From Bacteroidota bacterium (GTDB lineage: Bacteria > Bacteroidota > Bacteroidia > Chitinophagales > Chitinophagaceae): a stretch of DNA of 40,713 nt. The translations under genes and the position numbers were made by a program. Shown here in pieces: positions 17,327 through 25,921 of the stretch. The notes under the pieces were generated by a model. It was not told the DNA's origin, ran no database searches, and was given only the letters and a program-made list of their open reading frames with translations. The DNA lies in contig JAFDXO010000022.1 in NCBI GenBank assembly GCA_018267925.1, positions 1 to 40,713 on the forward strand, written 5' to 3'. How positions within the stretch are numbered: the stretch's first letter is position 1; every line of letters begins with the position of its first letter.

Positions 17327-17944
17327 TTAATTCTGAATTAAAACAATTGATCCATTATGTCCTGGTACAGATCCTGCAACTAGGATATAGTTTTGCTCTG
17401 GAAATATTTTGATTACGCGCAAGCCTTTCATCTTAACGCGATCTCCACCCATACGTCCAGCCATGCGCATACCTTTAAATACGCGGCTTGGGTATGACGA
17501 ACCACCCACAGAACCGGGAGCGCGTTGACGGTCATGCTGACCATGCGAAGCTTCGCCAACACCGGCAAAACCATGACGCTTTACAACCCCTTGGAAACCC
17601 TTACCTTTGGTAGTGCCGATAACGGATACTTTTTCTCCTTCGGTAAAAATGTCGCATGTTAGGCTTTCACCAACCTGCTTTTCTATGGAACAATTACGAA
17701 TTTCTTTTACTATAGCTTTAGGCGAAGTATTTGCCTTAGCGAAGTGATTGAGAAGTGCTTTAGGCGTATTCTTCTCTTTGGCTTCTCCGAATGCGATTTG
17801 GATCGATTCATAACCGTCGGTATCTACGGTCTTTTTTTGAGTAACCACACAAGGGCCAGCTTCGATGATGGTACAAGCTGTTTGCTTGCCATTCGGCTCG
17901 AACACACTGGTCATGCCGATTTTCTTGCCAATAATACCTTTCAT
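17327..17944 (-). CDS. rplC: 50S ribosomal protein L3
   Basis: 205 residues. MKGIIGKKIGMTSVFEPNGK at the N-terminus, GTTKGKGFQGVVKRHGFAG and SHGQHDRQRAPGSVG in the central extension that reaches the peptidyl-transferase centre, then FKGMRMAGRMGGDRVKMKGL. L3 is an early assembly protein of the large subunit. The Gln in SHGQHDRQ aligns with the region methylated by PrmB in E. coli. It follows rpsJ after 103 bases. Confidence 0.97.
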   Translation of the reverse strand: MKGIIGKKIGMTSVFEPNGKQTACTIIEAGPCVVTQKKTVDTDGYESIQIAFGEAKEKNTPKALLNHFAKANTSPKAIVKEIRNCSIEKQVGESLTCDIFTEGEKVSVIGTTKGKGFQGVVKRHGFAGVGEASHGQHDRQRAPGSVGGSSYPSRVFKGMRMAGRMGGDRVKMKGLRVIKIFPEQNYILVAGSVPGHNGSIVLIQN

Positions 17945-18047
17945 TTTATAATATTTAAGTCAAGCGCCCGGTTGCCTTTTGGTGATGGTCCGGGATTGAC
18001 CGTTTTACTTTATCTTATTAAAGAACCTATGCCTTTCGGCTAATTCA

Positions 18048-18353
18048 TCAAGCTTTAATCTCTACTTCTACGCCGCTTGGAAGATCCAATTTCGACAATG
18101 CATCTACAGTACGTGAAGAAGATGTGTAAATATCCAACAAACGCTTGTGCGTGCAAAGTTGGAATTGCTCACGACTCTTCTTGTTTACGTGCGGTGAACG
18201 CAACACTGTAAAGATCTTCTTCTCTGTAGGCAAGGGAATTGGTCCTGTTACTACCGCTCCCGTTGTGCGCACAGTTTTTACGATTTTGTCTGCAGATTTA
18301 TCCACCAGACTGTGGTCGTAAGATTTCAGCTTAATTCTGATACGCTGTGACAT
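18048..18353 (-). CDS. rpsJ: 30S ribosomal protein S10 (NusE), first gene of the operon
   Basis: 101 residues, full length. [40 protein letters not shown] and [20 protein letters not shown] identify S10, which also acts as NusE in antitermination. It is the first gene of the twelve-gene cluster and follows a near-perfect promoter with a leader of roughly 30 bases. The fusA/rpsG/rpsL genes that often precede it are not in the window; the neighbouring upstream gene is an opposite-strand methyltransferase. Confidence 0.98.
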   Translation of the reverse strand: MSQRIRIKLKSYDHSLVDKSADKIVKTVRTTGAVVTGPIPLPTEKKIFTVLRSPHVNKKSREQFQLCTHKRLLDIYTSSSRTVDALSKLDLPSGVEVEIKA

Positions 18354-18390
18354 ACTTATAAATATCTTCTACCCGAAAAATTTGGGACTG

Positions 18391-18421
18391 CAAAGGTATG
18401 AGTTGTTTTTAATCGGCCAAA
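18391..18421 (-). promoter_or_regulatory. Promoter of the S10 operon
   Basis: On the minus strand TTTG (18418-18421), 19 bases, then TACCTTTG (18391-18398) match the Bacteroidota TTTG-N19-TAnnTTTG consensus exactly. It is the best promoter in the window, as expected for ribosomal genes. Confidence 0.85.
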
Positions 18422-18485
18422 AATATTTTGATTTTTTTTTGCAGCGTTTATCATTTTTTCTGGCTCACTTAAGATTTTAGCCTGT

Positions 18486-18568
18486 CTTTCACTTACCCAA
18501 ATCGGTTATGATACATGTTTTAAGTTCTATTTGGGGGTGAATATCTTTCGAGGGTGAAAGATTTTTTT
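18486..18568 (+). ncRNA. Candidate small RNA with its own terminator
   Basis: A bulged hairpin (TTCAC 18488-18492 with GTGAA 18537-18541, and CCCAAAT 18496-18502 with ATTTGGG 18529-18535) is followed directly by a second hairpin (ATCTTTC 18543-18549 with GAAAGAT 18556-18562) and a T-run to 18568, which looks like an intrinsic terminator. No plus-strand gene lies upstream for it to terminate. I see no good -7 box before it, so it may be a remnant. The rest of the 18422-18760 gap shows nothing recognisable. Confidence 0.3.
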
Positions 18569-18760
18569 AGCAATACTACCAACCTGATCCTTTTTCCGCT
18601 TATTAAATTGAAAATGATGGTCTTTTATCTAAACGGGTAGTGCTTATCATTTCTGTTTCAATTTTATTCGCTTTGTAATGTGCAAAAAGTCAACTCAATT
18701 CAATCCATTCTCCATTTTTAGAATCCGGAATTTCACTTCTTATATTGCCACATTCTTTTA

Positions 18761-19393
18761 GTGCCTTATCTTTACACGCTTATGTTTCTCGCTGATTTAC
18801 CAATTTACAAGAAGCTTACCAGGCAACGCTCCATCACTTTTGCAAAATATCTGGCTCCGCTCATCTCAGACGGTTCACACATTCTTGATTTTGGGTGTGG
18901 CAATATGTACACTGCTCGCCAATTGTTGCATCTGAAACCCAACTTAAAAATTACGGGGCTTGACATCATACGAGATCAGAACCTGAGCAATGATATTTTG
19001 TCTGATAAAAGATTGTCTTTTCAATTAAGTAGTACCAACATAATTCAATCGCCGGACGACTATTACGATGGTGCCATTGCCCTTGCAACGTTACATCACA
19101 CACCGGATCCTGAGTTTTTCTTATCGGAACTGAAACGTGTAGTACGACCGGGTGGATTTATTATTTTGGTTGAAGAGATGGCAGTTAATTTTTTTGATAA
19201 GCTATATATCTGCACTGAAGATTGGCTGCTTAACAAAATGAAAGAAGGTGTTCCCGTTCCTTTAAATTTTCGATATCATCATCAATATAAACAAGAGTTT
19301 AAAAACCAAGGATTGGTGATTGTTTTTCAAGGTTCTGTTCGTCCATTCCCTACTATGATGCACCACTATGTTTACAAATTAGTGAAGCAATAA
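18761..19393 (+). CDS. SAM-dependent class I methyltransferase, substrate unknown
   Basis: A 210-residue methyltransferase of the Methyltransf_11 type. Motif I is HILDFGCGNMYTARQL (about residues 40-55), the acidic end of strand 2 is GLDIIRDQ, motif post-II is YYDGAIALATLHHTPDPEFFLSEL, and motif III is RVVRPGGFIILVEEM. These bind S-adenosylmethionine; the substrate cannot be read from sequence. The frame opens with GTG at 18761, but ATG at 18782 (MFLADLPIYKK) is an equally plausible start. It precedes the 747-residue gene by 143 bases on the same strand; there is no further functional context. Similar enzymes act on small molecules, lipids or quinones. Confidence 0.8.
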   Translation: MPYLYTLMFLADLPIYKKLTRQRSITFAKYLAPLISDGSHILDFGCGNMYTARQLLHLKPNLKITGLDIIRDQNLSNDILSDKRLSFQLSSTNIIQSPDDYYDGAIALATLHHTPDPEFFLSELKRVVRPGGFIILVEEMAVNFFDKLYICTEDWLLNKMKEGVPVPLNFRYHHQYKQEFKNQGLVIVFQGSVRPFPTMMHHYVYKLVKQ

Positions 19394-19536
19394 AAATCTG
19401 CACAATTAATGCCTCTTCGCTTACCACTCTTTGAGATTTAACATGTGATGCTCCATATTTTATGTAATATGCAGACGAGGTTTGATTAGCTGATAACTAA
19501 GCTTCCATTTTGCCCGAAAATTAAGCTATACCAAAA

Positions 19537-21780
19537 ATGAAGTTTTTATTCCCGATTCTTACTTGTTTCCTTTTGATTGTTTTTCTTTCTTCCGCCACTC
19601 AAACGGATGCCCAAAATCGCAGAAAGAAAAAAGCAGCTCATGAGCTTACCATTTATGATATTGACACACTAATTCATCCCATTCCCCTACAGCGAAAAAT
19701 GTGGCATGATAAAATAGATCGTGCTCAACGGATTGCTGATGTAGCAGATGGTAAAGTAGATGGACTTATCAATTATGGGGACGACACTACGGCAACTCAT
19801 TTACTGACACAATCTATCATCAAAGATGTCAGTCACATGCAGGTTATGATAGAAAATTTGCCTTATAGAGATAGCAATATCAATGTAGAGCGGCAACAAA
19901 AAATTCGGTATCTCTCTGATCTGAATGAAATGGTCGGTAAATTCAACCGTGATGATCGGGTTGACCCTGTCTTTTGGCATCGAACAACAGAGAATTTTCG
20001 TCAACTTTTGATAGCTCGACACGAAGGCAGACTATTAGATTTTGTGCACCAACACCCTGACATTTACACGCTGGAAAACATCCAATTATTGGCTGGAAAT
20101 AAGGAGGCTATTGCTTTTGTATATACGGAAGTGGGAAAAAAAGATCCTCTGATGATGATCGAGCGTTTGCCGGAATATGCCAAAGAGCCCTTTGCTTGCA
20201 ACATCATTGCAGCAGCAGCAAAAAAAGACCCAAGCCGTATTTATAATTATGCTTCTTCTACTAACTATCTTCTAAGTAATGCCGTAAGAAATTGCAACGA
20301 TCCTTTAGTTCAAACAATAGTTCGGATTTCTACAGAATCAAAAACTCCTTTAAAAGCAATGCCTTTTTTAGCATGGATTTTTAATGGCACCAAAACAATT
20401 TCGGAGATTGATCGTATCACCTCTAATCCCGACTTGTTTTACAAAAGCCTGATTCAGCTAAAAATCGAAAATAAAGACGGGCTTGCAGACAAAACCTTAA
20501 CATCAGAAATCCAATACCGAGGGCTTCGCTATGTGCGTGACATGAATGATCTGCACGAGGAAAAGGATCCCATTCGTTTTAAGTGTCTTGACGGCTTTTT
20601 GCCTCATGAGCTTTACTACATTATGGTCTATGGTCAAGATGAAATTTATACTAGTTCTTTTCTCGGCACTTTCAAACGTATGCTTGAGCGCATGGGCGAC
20701 ACCATGTCGGGCAGCGGTTTGTTTGAAAAGGTGAATTATGACAAGTTTAGAACCTTCATCAGAATGTGTGCCGGCTACAACACATTGAGTACTTTTTTAG
20801 GTACCATGAGCAAAGAAAAGAAGACGAAATTAATGACCGACTTTATTGCTGGTTTAGACAAAGGTCCCGATGACGAGTTAGAGGATGCAGTAGATGTGGC
20901 CGATGCTTTTGGCAGTATAAACGATGAAGATTTGCTGAATTTTCTTCAAGCACAAGTAAAGGTCAATTATGAAAGAAGTTATCGGGAAAAAAGTATGAAA
21001 GGAATGCGTGTATATGCGCTGTTAGCAACGCTTTTCAACGGACTTAAAGCCAGTGATAACCAAGAAGCCATCAAGCAACAATCTGAAATTCTTGATTTGC
21101 CACCTATCAACCTTGTTCAATATAAAAACCTGGTCAACGATAGTGGAATTGTTTATCAACAAGCATTTTTCTATGGAGATGAAGACGGAAAAACATCCTT
21201 TGCCAGTTTCTTAGGTGGTTTTAAAGATGGGAAATGGAAAATTGTACCTTCTAAATATTGGACAACTATCAGCTCAACATCGGGAAAGCCAACAACCATT
21301 TTTGCCAACAACCCTTTGCCTGAACCGGATGATGAGGAAGCACAAAAACAATTGTGCAACTATTTGGCAGAACGCAACATCAATCCAACCGTTATCATTC
21401 ATCGTGGACATAGCTATCATCTTCCATTGACTTTAGAGCGACTGAATAAATATTCACGCATAGTAATGCTCGGATCTTGTGGTGGTTATCACAATCTTGC
21501 TACCGTGCTTGATAAATCACCTGACGCACATATCATTTCTTCCAAGCAGACTGGTGCAATGAATGTAAACGAACCAATTATAAAAAGTATTGAAACCCGA
21601 ATATTGGAAGGTAAAGATGTGGATTGGATAACCATGTGGCGCGACTTAAATGTCTATTTTAACACCAAAATGCCAACCTACAAAAGCACCTTTTCAGACT
21701 ATGTGCCCCCTCAAAAAAATCTGGGAGCCATTTTCATCAAAGCCTATAGAAGGTTAGCAGGAAACGATGAAGAATTTTAG
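19537..21780 (+). CDS. Exported protein with a C-terminal caspase-like (clan CD) domain candidate, function unknown
   Basis: A 747-residue protein with a signal peptide (MKFLFPILTCFLLIVFLSSA, cleavage near TDAQ) and no sorting tail or lipobox. Residues about 30-520 are helical and not recognised. Residues about 535-735 alternate strands and helices and contain NPTVIIHRGHSYH (His622, His625, His628) and, after a short helix, SRIVMLGSCGGY (Cys648), followed by DAHIISSKQTG. A hydrophobic strand ending in a His-Gly motif, then a strand ending in a Cys flanked by small residues, is the layout of the catalytic dyad in caspase/CHAT/gingipain-fold peptidases. The family is not one I can name. It would act in the periplasm or outside. 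It converges with the ketosynthase cluster. Confidence 0.6.
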   Translation: MKFLFPILTCFLLIVFLSSATQTDAQNRRKKKAAHELTIYDIDTLIHPIPLQRKMWHDKIDRAQRIADVADGKVDGLINYGDDTTATHLLTQSIIKDVSHMQVMIENLPYRDSNINVERQQKIRYLSDLNEMVGKFNRDDRVDPVFWHRTTENFRQLLIARHEGRLLDFVHQHPDIYTLENIQLLAGNKEAIAFVYTEVGKKDPLMMIERLPEYAKEPFACNIIAAAAKKDPSRIYNYASSTNYLLSNAVRNCNDPLVQTIVRISTESKTPLKAMPFLAWIFNGTKTISEIDRITSNPDLFYKSLIQLKIENKDGLADKTLTSEIQYRGLRYVRDMNDLHEEKDPIRFKCLDGFLPHELYYIMVYGQDEIYTSSFLGTFKRMLERMGDTMSGSGLFEKVNYDKFRTFIRMCAGYNTLSTFLGTMSKEKKTKLMTDFIAGLDKGPDDELEDAVDVADAFGSINDEDLLNFLQAQVKVNYERSYREKSMKGMRVYALLATLFNGLKASDNQEAIKQQSEILDLPPINLVQYKNLVNDSGIVYQQAFFYGDEDGKTSFASFLGGFKDGKWKIVPSKYWTTISSTSGKPTTIFANNPLPEPDDEEAQKQLCNYLAERNINPTVIIHRGHSYHLPLTLERLNKYSRIVMLGSCGGYHNLATVLDKSPDAHIISSKQTGAMNVNEPIIKSIETRILEGKDVDWITMWRDLNVYFNTKMPTYKSTFSDYVPPQKNLGAIFIKAYRRLAGNDEEF

Positions 21781-21804
21781 GTTTAAAAAGGGTTTAGTAT
21801 TTTA

Positions 21805-22872
21805 CTATTGCTGGTGAAGAAGCATCAGTGAAGCTGTGTGCAGTATATAATGGTTGATCACCAAAATATTTCTTTTAGGTCTTGTTCCCGATTTTAGAAT
21901 AAGAGGCTCCGGTATCTGATTCCAATGCCGCAATTGAACAGCAATCCAAAGAGCAAAACCTGATGCGGTAGGATATTCACCAGTAAGATGTTTGAAAGCC
22001 AAAACATTGGTTTCTACATCGAAAGCAGCTACGACCGGATCATATAAATACTCAAAACTGGCATCACCATTTTTTCCCAAAATAGCAACATCAATATCTT
22101 TCAGATCAACCCCATGCTGCGATAAAAATTCTTGTATTTCTTGTGTAAAATCATACGAGGAAGGCAAATTCAACAGTTTCAATCCTAATAGGGCACACGA
22201 CAAAGGTTTAGGCTTGTTTGTAAGAGCAAAAAATGCAGCTCCTTCTCCTGCTATGGTACCGTCTGTATGGTTATAACTCAACAATTTCAGGCTGTTAGGA
22301 ACTGATTCTTTCCAATAATCACATTTACTTTTTACAACAAAATAATCGTTGGTCAACTCGTCAAAACTTCCTACTAAAGCGATCTTTGATGTTGGGGTTT
22401 CATTTAAAAACATCTGAGCATCCAATAGGGACAATTCGATTGAAAAACCCCGATGAACATAGGTCTGGTTATAACCCGTGCTTTTGGTTTGCAGTGCCAA
22501 CCAACCGTTGACACTATTGTAGGTAGATTGGATAAAAAATGTAGGATTTAGTGCTTCTTCCTCTAAGGTAATCATGTCCTTTAGAAAATGTTCCATATCC
22601 GTCATGCTGCCCAAGCCGGTGCCGGTAATGATACTATCAGGCATAGAAACATCAGCCAATTGAAGTGCACGCATTCCGCAAGCTATTCCCATTTTCAATT
22701 GTCTGCTCATTCGACGAATAGCAACTGGATTGATAAATTGTCTATAATCCGGTTCGGCAGCAAACAATTTACCGTCATCGGTCGTGATAATGGGATTAAG
22801 GAATTTATCCACATCAAAACTTAGTTGTGGACTGATGGCACAAGCGGACAATATGAAAACCGGGTTCATCAT
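21805..22872 (-). CDS. Ketosynthase-like chain length factor (no active-site Cys)
   Basis: A 355-residue thiolase-fold protein related to beta-ketoacyl synthases. It begins NPVFILSACAISPQ, typical of the second ketosynthase in type II polyene/flexirubin-type clusters, and retains LNPTFFIQSTYNSVNGWLAL and DGTIAGEGAAFFAL. At the nucleophile position, where the neighbouring enzyme has TACSSS, it has TYVHRG, so it cannot form an acyl-enzyme and probably acts as a chain length factor in a heterodimer with that enzyme. It is shorter than true KS proteins (about 400). Its start overlaps the KS stop by 4 bases, indicating translational coupling. Product unknown. Confidence 0.75.
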   Translation of the reverse strand: MMNPVFILSACAISPQLSFDVDKFLNPIITTDDGKLFAAEPDYRQFINPVAIRRMSRQLKMGIACGMRALQLADVSMPDSIITGTGLGSMTDMEHFLKDMITLEEEALNPTFFIQSTYNSVNGWLALQTKSTGYNQTYVHRGFSIELSLLDAQMFLNETPTSKIALVGSFDELTNDYFVVKSKCDYWKESVPNSLKLLSYNHTDGTIAGEGAAFFALTNKPKPLSCALLGLKLLNLPSSYDFTQEIQEFLSQHGVDLKDIDVAILGKNGDASFEYLYDPVVAAFDVETNVLAFKHLTGEYPTASGFALWIAVQLRHWNQIPEPLILKSGTRPKRNILVINHYILHTASLMLLHQQ

Positions 22873-24077
22873 CCTTTACTAAAAATCAGTGAAACATTAT
22901 TTCCGCCAAAGCCAAAAGAGTTGCTGATGACATGATGAATAGGGATATTGGTTTGAAGGCATGTGACGGGTGAAATTTCCAACTCTTCCATTTGTGTTTC
23001 AAAATTAAGATTGGGAAAAATAATTTGTTGCTGCATTGCCAAGATTGAAAATACGGCTTCAATGGATCCGGCTGCTGCTAAGGTATGACCAGTGAAAGGC
23101 TTGGTAGAGCTGAAAGGAACGGTATTACCAAATAATCGTTGAATAGCCTTCCCTTCTGCTGCATCATTATTAGCTGTGGCTGTGCCATGAGCGTTGATAT
23201 AGCTTATTTCATTTGCTTGGAGATGGGCAGCATCTAATGCTTGTTTCATAGTTCGAAAAGCTCCCTCTCCATCGGGCGATGGTGCTGTTGGATGATAGGC
23301 ATCGTTACTATTTGCATAGCCCGAAAAATAGGCTAAGATAGTTGCGCCACGTGCCTTTGCATCGCTTTCTTTTTCTAACAACAAGTAGCCGGCTCCTTCA
23401 CCAAGGTTCAAGCCATTTCTATTTTGATCAAAGGGTTTGCAAGGAAACTTATCCACGTTTTTCAATGAAAGAAATCCGTTCACGGTAAATCTGCTCATCG
23501 CATCACATCCGCCACAAATAGCCCGTTCAACCAATCCATGCTTAATCATTCTGGCACCTAAAATTAGCGCATTGGCAGATGAAGAGCATGCAGTGGAGAT
23601 GGTTGCTACATGCGGCTTTAACCCAAAGTAACGAACAACATTTTCTGTGCTTTCAGCACAATCAAGCGTGTCTATGTATTTTACGAAATATCCCTCTTTT
23701 TTTTCCGAGATAAAGTCGAAATACATATCTTCCACAGAACACATTCCGCCAACCGTATTGGCATTGATAAAGGCAAAGGTTTCTTTCTGAAGCAAAGATG
23801 TTTCAATTTGATCCAGCAATTGTTGCATTGCCGTAAGTGCCAATAATGTGGTACGTGTATAGCCATTATCTCCGACAGGTAAATGCAAAGCTGTGGCTAA
23901 TTCATCATTACTTTTCTTCACTTCACCCATAATAAATTCAGGCGCATGGATTGTCTTCAAGAATTGGGGATGATCCAGACCATGAATATTGTTTTGAAGT
24001 GCCTGAGCATGATCAGGCAAGCCCTGCCCTAAAGCAGAGAGAATGCCTAATGCCGTAACTACTATACGATCCGCCAT
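22869..24077 (-). CDS. Beta-ketoacyl-ACP synthase (KAS II-like, type II PKS/polyene type)
   Basis: A 402-residue condensing enzyme with the complete Cys-His-His set: Cys164 in ISTACSSSANAL, His297 in NAHGTATANNDAAEGKA and His331 in TKPFTGHTLAAAGSIEA. It elongates an acyl chain on ACP with malonyl-ACP. Its tight pairing with a cysteine-less partner and with a dedicated ACP suggests a secondary pathway (aryl polyene, flexirubin or dialkylresorcinol type) rather than primary fatty acid synthesis, but the dehydratase, ammonia-lyase, thioesterase and acyltransferase genes of such clusters are absent here. The gap to the ACP gene is 21 bases. Confidence 0.85.
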   Translation of the reverse strand: MADRIVVTALGILSALGQGLPDHAQALQNNIHGLDHPQFLKTIHAPEFIMGEVKKSNDELATALHLPVGDNGYTRTTLLALTAMQQLLDQIETSLLQKETFAFINANTVGGMCSVEDMYFDFISEKKEGYFVKYIDTLDCAESTENVVRYFGLKPHVATISTACSSSANALILGARMIKHGLVERAICGGCDAMSRFTVNGFLSLKNVDKFPCKPFDQNRNGLNLGEGAGYLLLEKESDAKARGATILAYFSGYANSNDAYHPTAPSPDGEGAFRTMKQALDAAHLQANEISYINAHGTATANNDAAEGKAIQRLFGNTVPFSSTKPFTGHTLAAAGSIEAVFSILAMQQQIIFPNLNFETQMEELEISPVTCLQTNIPIHHVISNSFGFGGNNVSLIFSKG

Positions 24078-24098
24078 GCGGTGAAAAAAAAACGAGGC

Positions 24099-24356
24099 TT
24101 AAGCTTTTTTATTTTGCTGGATGTATTCAGCCATAGACTGCACGGAAGAAAGCACTTTTCTGCCTTCCCGAGCATCTTCAATTTTGATACCGTAATTGCG
24201 CTCTAACAGCACCATCAATTCAAGAGAGTCTATACTATCAAGCCCCAATCCTTCACCAAAAAGGGGGGCATTATCGTCTATATCTTTAGGCTCCATGCCT
24301 TGAAGATTTAGGCTTTCAATGATTTGCTGCTTTAGCTTCAATTTCAAATCTTCCAT
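24099..24356 (-). CDS. Acyl carrier protein
   Basis: 85 residues from ATG 24356 (MEDLKLKLKQQIIESLNL). The phosphopantetheine attachment motif GLGLDSIDSLELMVLLE places the modified serine at residue 41, in an LDSID form that differs from the DSL of primary FabD/FabF ACPs and is usual in polyene-type clusters. The frame could extend upstream eight codons to 24380, but that would overlap the -7 box at 24378-24385. It is the first gene of the ACP-KS-CLF unit, 75 bases after the preceding gene on the same strand. Confidence 0.88.
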   Translation of the reverse strand: MEDLKLKLKQQIIESLNLQGMEPKDIDDNAPLFGEGLGLDSIDSLELMVLLERNYGIKIEDAREGRKVLSSVQSMAEYIQQNKKA

Positions 24357-24377
24357 GAGGTAAAATAAAATGTGCGG

Positions 24378-24385
24378 CAAAAGTA
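24378..24385 (-). promoter_or_regulatory. -7 box upstream of the ACP gene
   Basis: TACTTTTG on the minus strand matches TAnnTTTG exactly and lies 21 bases before the ATG at 24356. It suggests that ACP-KS-CLF is transcribed on its own and not only as part of the lipB unit. No good -33 element is seen. Confidence 0.55.
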
Positions 24386-24431
24386 GGGATTAGTGTTGGT
24401 AAGTGAAAGAGGCAAGCAAATAGATTGACAA

Positions 24432-25055
24432 TTATTCTTGCGTCCAATCAATTTCTTCAAGTAAACTTTTCCATTCTTCGCCCAATTGTAGGGCATTTCC
24501 TGCATATAGACGAATCATACGTACTATTTCTTCAGCGTGCCATGAATAGATGCAGCGTGCAAACCTTACAGAATATGCGCCGTATTGAAAGCTAAGGTTT
24601 CCATCATGATGAAGCTCTTGCACTAAATGTTCCTGAGTATCAAACCCAAAATAGTCAAAGCACTTCCCTTTTAAAGGATGATCTGTTTTACATTCTCGAC
24701 CGCGGTAATGTAAAACACCCATTTGTTGCCAATTGTAGCTGATTCGACTATGCGAAAACGGTGTGCGACGAATGATGCTAAAATGAGTCTCGGTGATGGA
24801 TAATTGTTCTCTGTAAAACATTCTAGAAACCAATCTGTATGCAGCAAGTAGGTATAGAATGCCCACAAAAAAATTAGTCAATACTTGCAAGACTGACAAC
24901 GAAAACGAAGCTGAATGGAATAGAAAAATGGTGGATACTCCGCTGGTAATGATAAACTCTACCCAATAAACGAATCGAACTCTACGATCTATTCTGTTTC
25001 CAAGGTCAATCAGCAAATGGTCTTTGCCCCAGAAATATGTGATAGGCGAATTCAT
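24432..25055 (-). CDS. Small membrane protein of unknown function
   Basis: 207 residues. Two hydrophobic helices (about residues 28-50 and 54-75, VYWVEFIITSGVSTIFLFHS and VLQVLTNFFVGILYLLAAYR) form a hairpin, followed by a beta-rich cytoplasmic part (EQLSITETHFSIIRRTPFSH, HSRISYNWQQMGVLHYRG) that recalls bacterial PH-like domains. I do not recognise a family. The ATG directly follows the lipB TAA with no base between, so the two are surely co-transcribed and perhaps coupled. No cysteine or metal motif stands out. Confidence 0.65.
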   Translation of the reverse strand: MNSPITYFWGKDHLLIDLGNRIDRRVRFVYWVEFIITSGVSTIFLFHSASFSLSVLQVLTNFFVGILYLLAAYRLVSRMFYREQLSITETHFSIIRRTPFSHSRISYNWQQMGVLHYRGRECKTDHPLKGKCFDYFGFDTQEHLVQELHHDGNLSFQYGAYSVRFARCIYSWHAEEIVRMIRLYAGNALQLGEEWKSLLEEIDWTQE

Positions 25056-25784
25056 TTAGTCTTCATCAAACAATTTGTTGTAAGTTACAATTTTTGCTTC
25101 AAAAACTTGAGAAAATTCATACTTCAGTCGGTTAGCCACTTCATCTTCATCTACAATTTGCCCCAGTTCTAATGCTAATGAAGTAACCGATTTATCTTTG
25201 ATACCACAAGGAACTATATAATCAAAGTATTTCAAGTCCGTATTTACATTCAGGGCAAATCCATGAATAGTAATCCATCTGCTGCAACGAACACCCATGG
25301 CACAAATCTTTCTTGCTCTTGGCGTTCCTGCATCTAACCAAACCCCCGTAGAGCCGGGTAATCTACCGGCTTCAATATCATAAGACTTTAATACTCGAAT
25401 AATCACTTCTTCAAGAGAGCGCATATACTTTCCCAAATCGGTAAAAAAATATTCCAGATCTAAAATGGGATATCCCACTATTTGTCCGGGTCCATGATAG
25501 GTAATATCGCCTCCTCGATTGGTTTTGTAAAAAGAAACTTGCAATTCTTTTAACCGAGAATCGCTGACTAATAGATTTTCCATGTGTCCGCTTTTACCCA
25601 GTGTGTAAACAGATGGATGTTTGCAAAACAATAGGAAATTTTGAGTGCGTAATTCAATTTCTTTTGTCGGATGATTGTGTCTTTCAGCTTTAATTTGCAA
25701 GCCCTTTTGCATCAGCTTTTCTTGCAAATCCCAAGCTTTGCCATATTCAATTTCCCCAAGGTCGTGAAATAATATTGTATTCAT
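25056..25784 (-). CDS. lipB: Lipoyl(octanoyl) transferase
   Basis: 242 residues from ATG 25784 (MNTILFHDLGEIEYGKAWDL), chosen over the frame start at 25811 because this is where the family begins. The signature RGGDITYHGPGQIVGYPILD is complete. The catalytic pair is present: Lys in RKICAMGVR and Cys in FDYIVPCGIKDKSV. LipB moves octanoate from ACP to lipoyl domains of 2-oxo acid dehydrogenases and the glycine cleavage H protein; LipA then inserts sulfur. lipA is not in the window. The next gene abuts its stop codon. Confidence 0.95.
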   Translation of the reverse strand: MNTILFHDLGEIEYGKAWDLQEKLMQKGLQIKAERHNHPTKEIELRTQNFLLFCKHPSVYTLGKSGHMENLLVSDSRLKELQVSFYKTNRGGDITYHGPGQIVGYPILDLEYFFTDLGKYMRSLEEVIIRVLKSYDIEAGRLPGSTGVWLDAGTPRARKICAMGVRCSRWITIHGFALNVNTDLKYFDYIVPCGIKDKSVTSLALELGQIVDEDEVANRLKYEFSQVFEAKIVTYNKLFDED

Positions 25785-25823
25785 ACGAGACTGCAAACTT
25801 AGGTCAATCATTTGATGGGCAGA

Positions 25824-25861
25824 TAATCACCGCACTCGAAAAGCAAAGGGGACGGTGATTA
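25824..25861. repeat. Inverted repeat in the lipB/prc divergent region
   Basis: TAATCACCG (25824-25832) and CGGTGATTA (25853-25861) are perfect 9-base inverted arms 20 bases apart, placed between the starts of lipB and the Prc-like gene. It could be an operator or a stem; no T-tract follows. Confidence 0.45.
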
Positions 25862-25885
25862 GCAGATATTTAACAGCAAATCTTA

Positions 25886-25893
25886 TACATTTG
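25886..25893 (+). promoter_or_regulatory. -7 box of the Prc-like protease gene
   Basis: TACATTTG fits TAnnTTTG and lies 28 bases before the ATG at 25922. No clear -33 element is seen. Confidence 0.5.
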
Positions 25894-25921
25894 TTTCGGC
25901 TCATTTTTTAACGAACAGACT

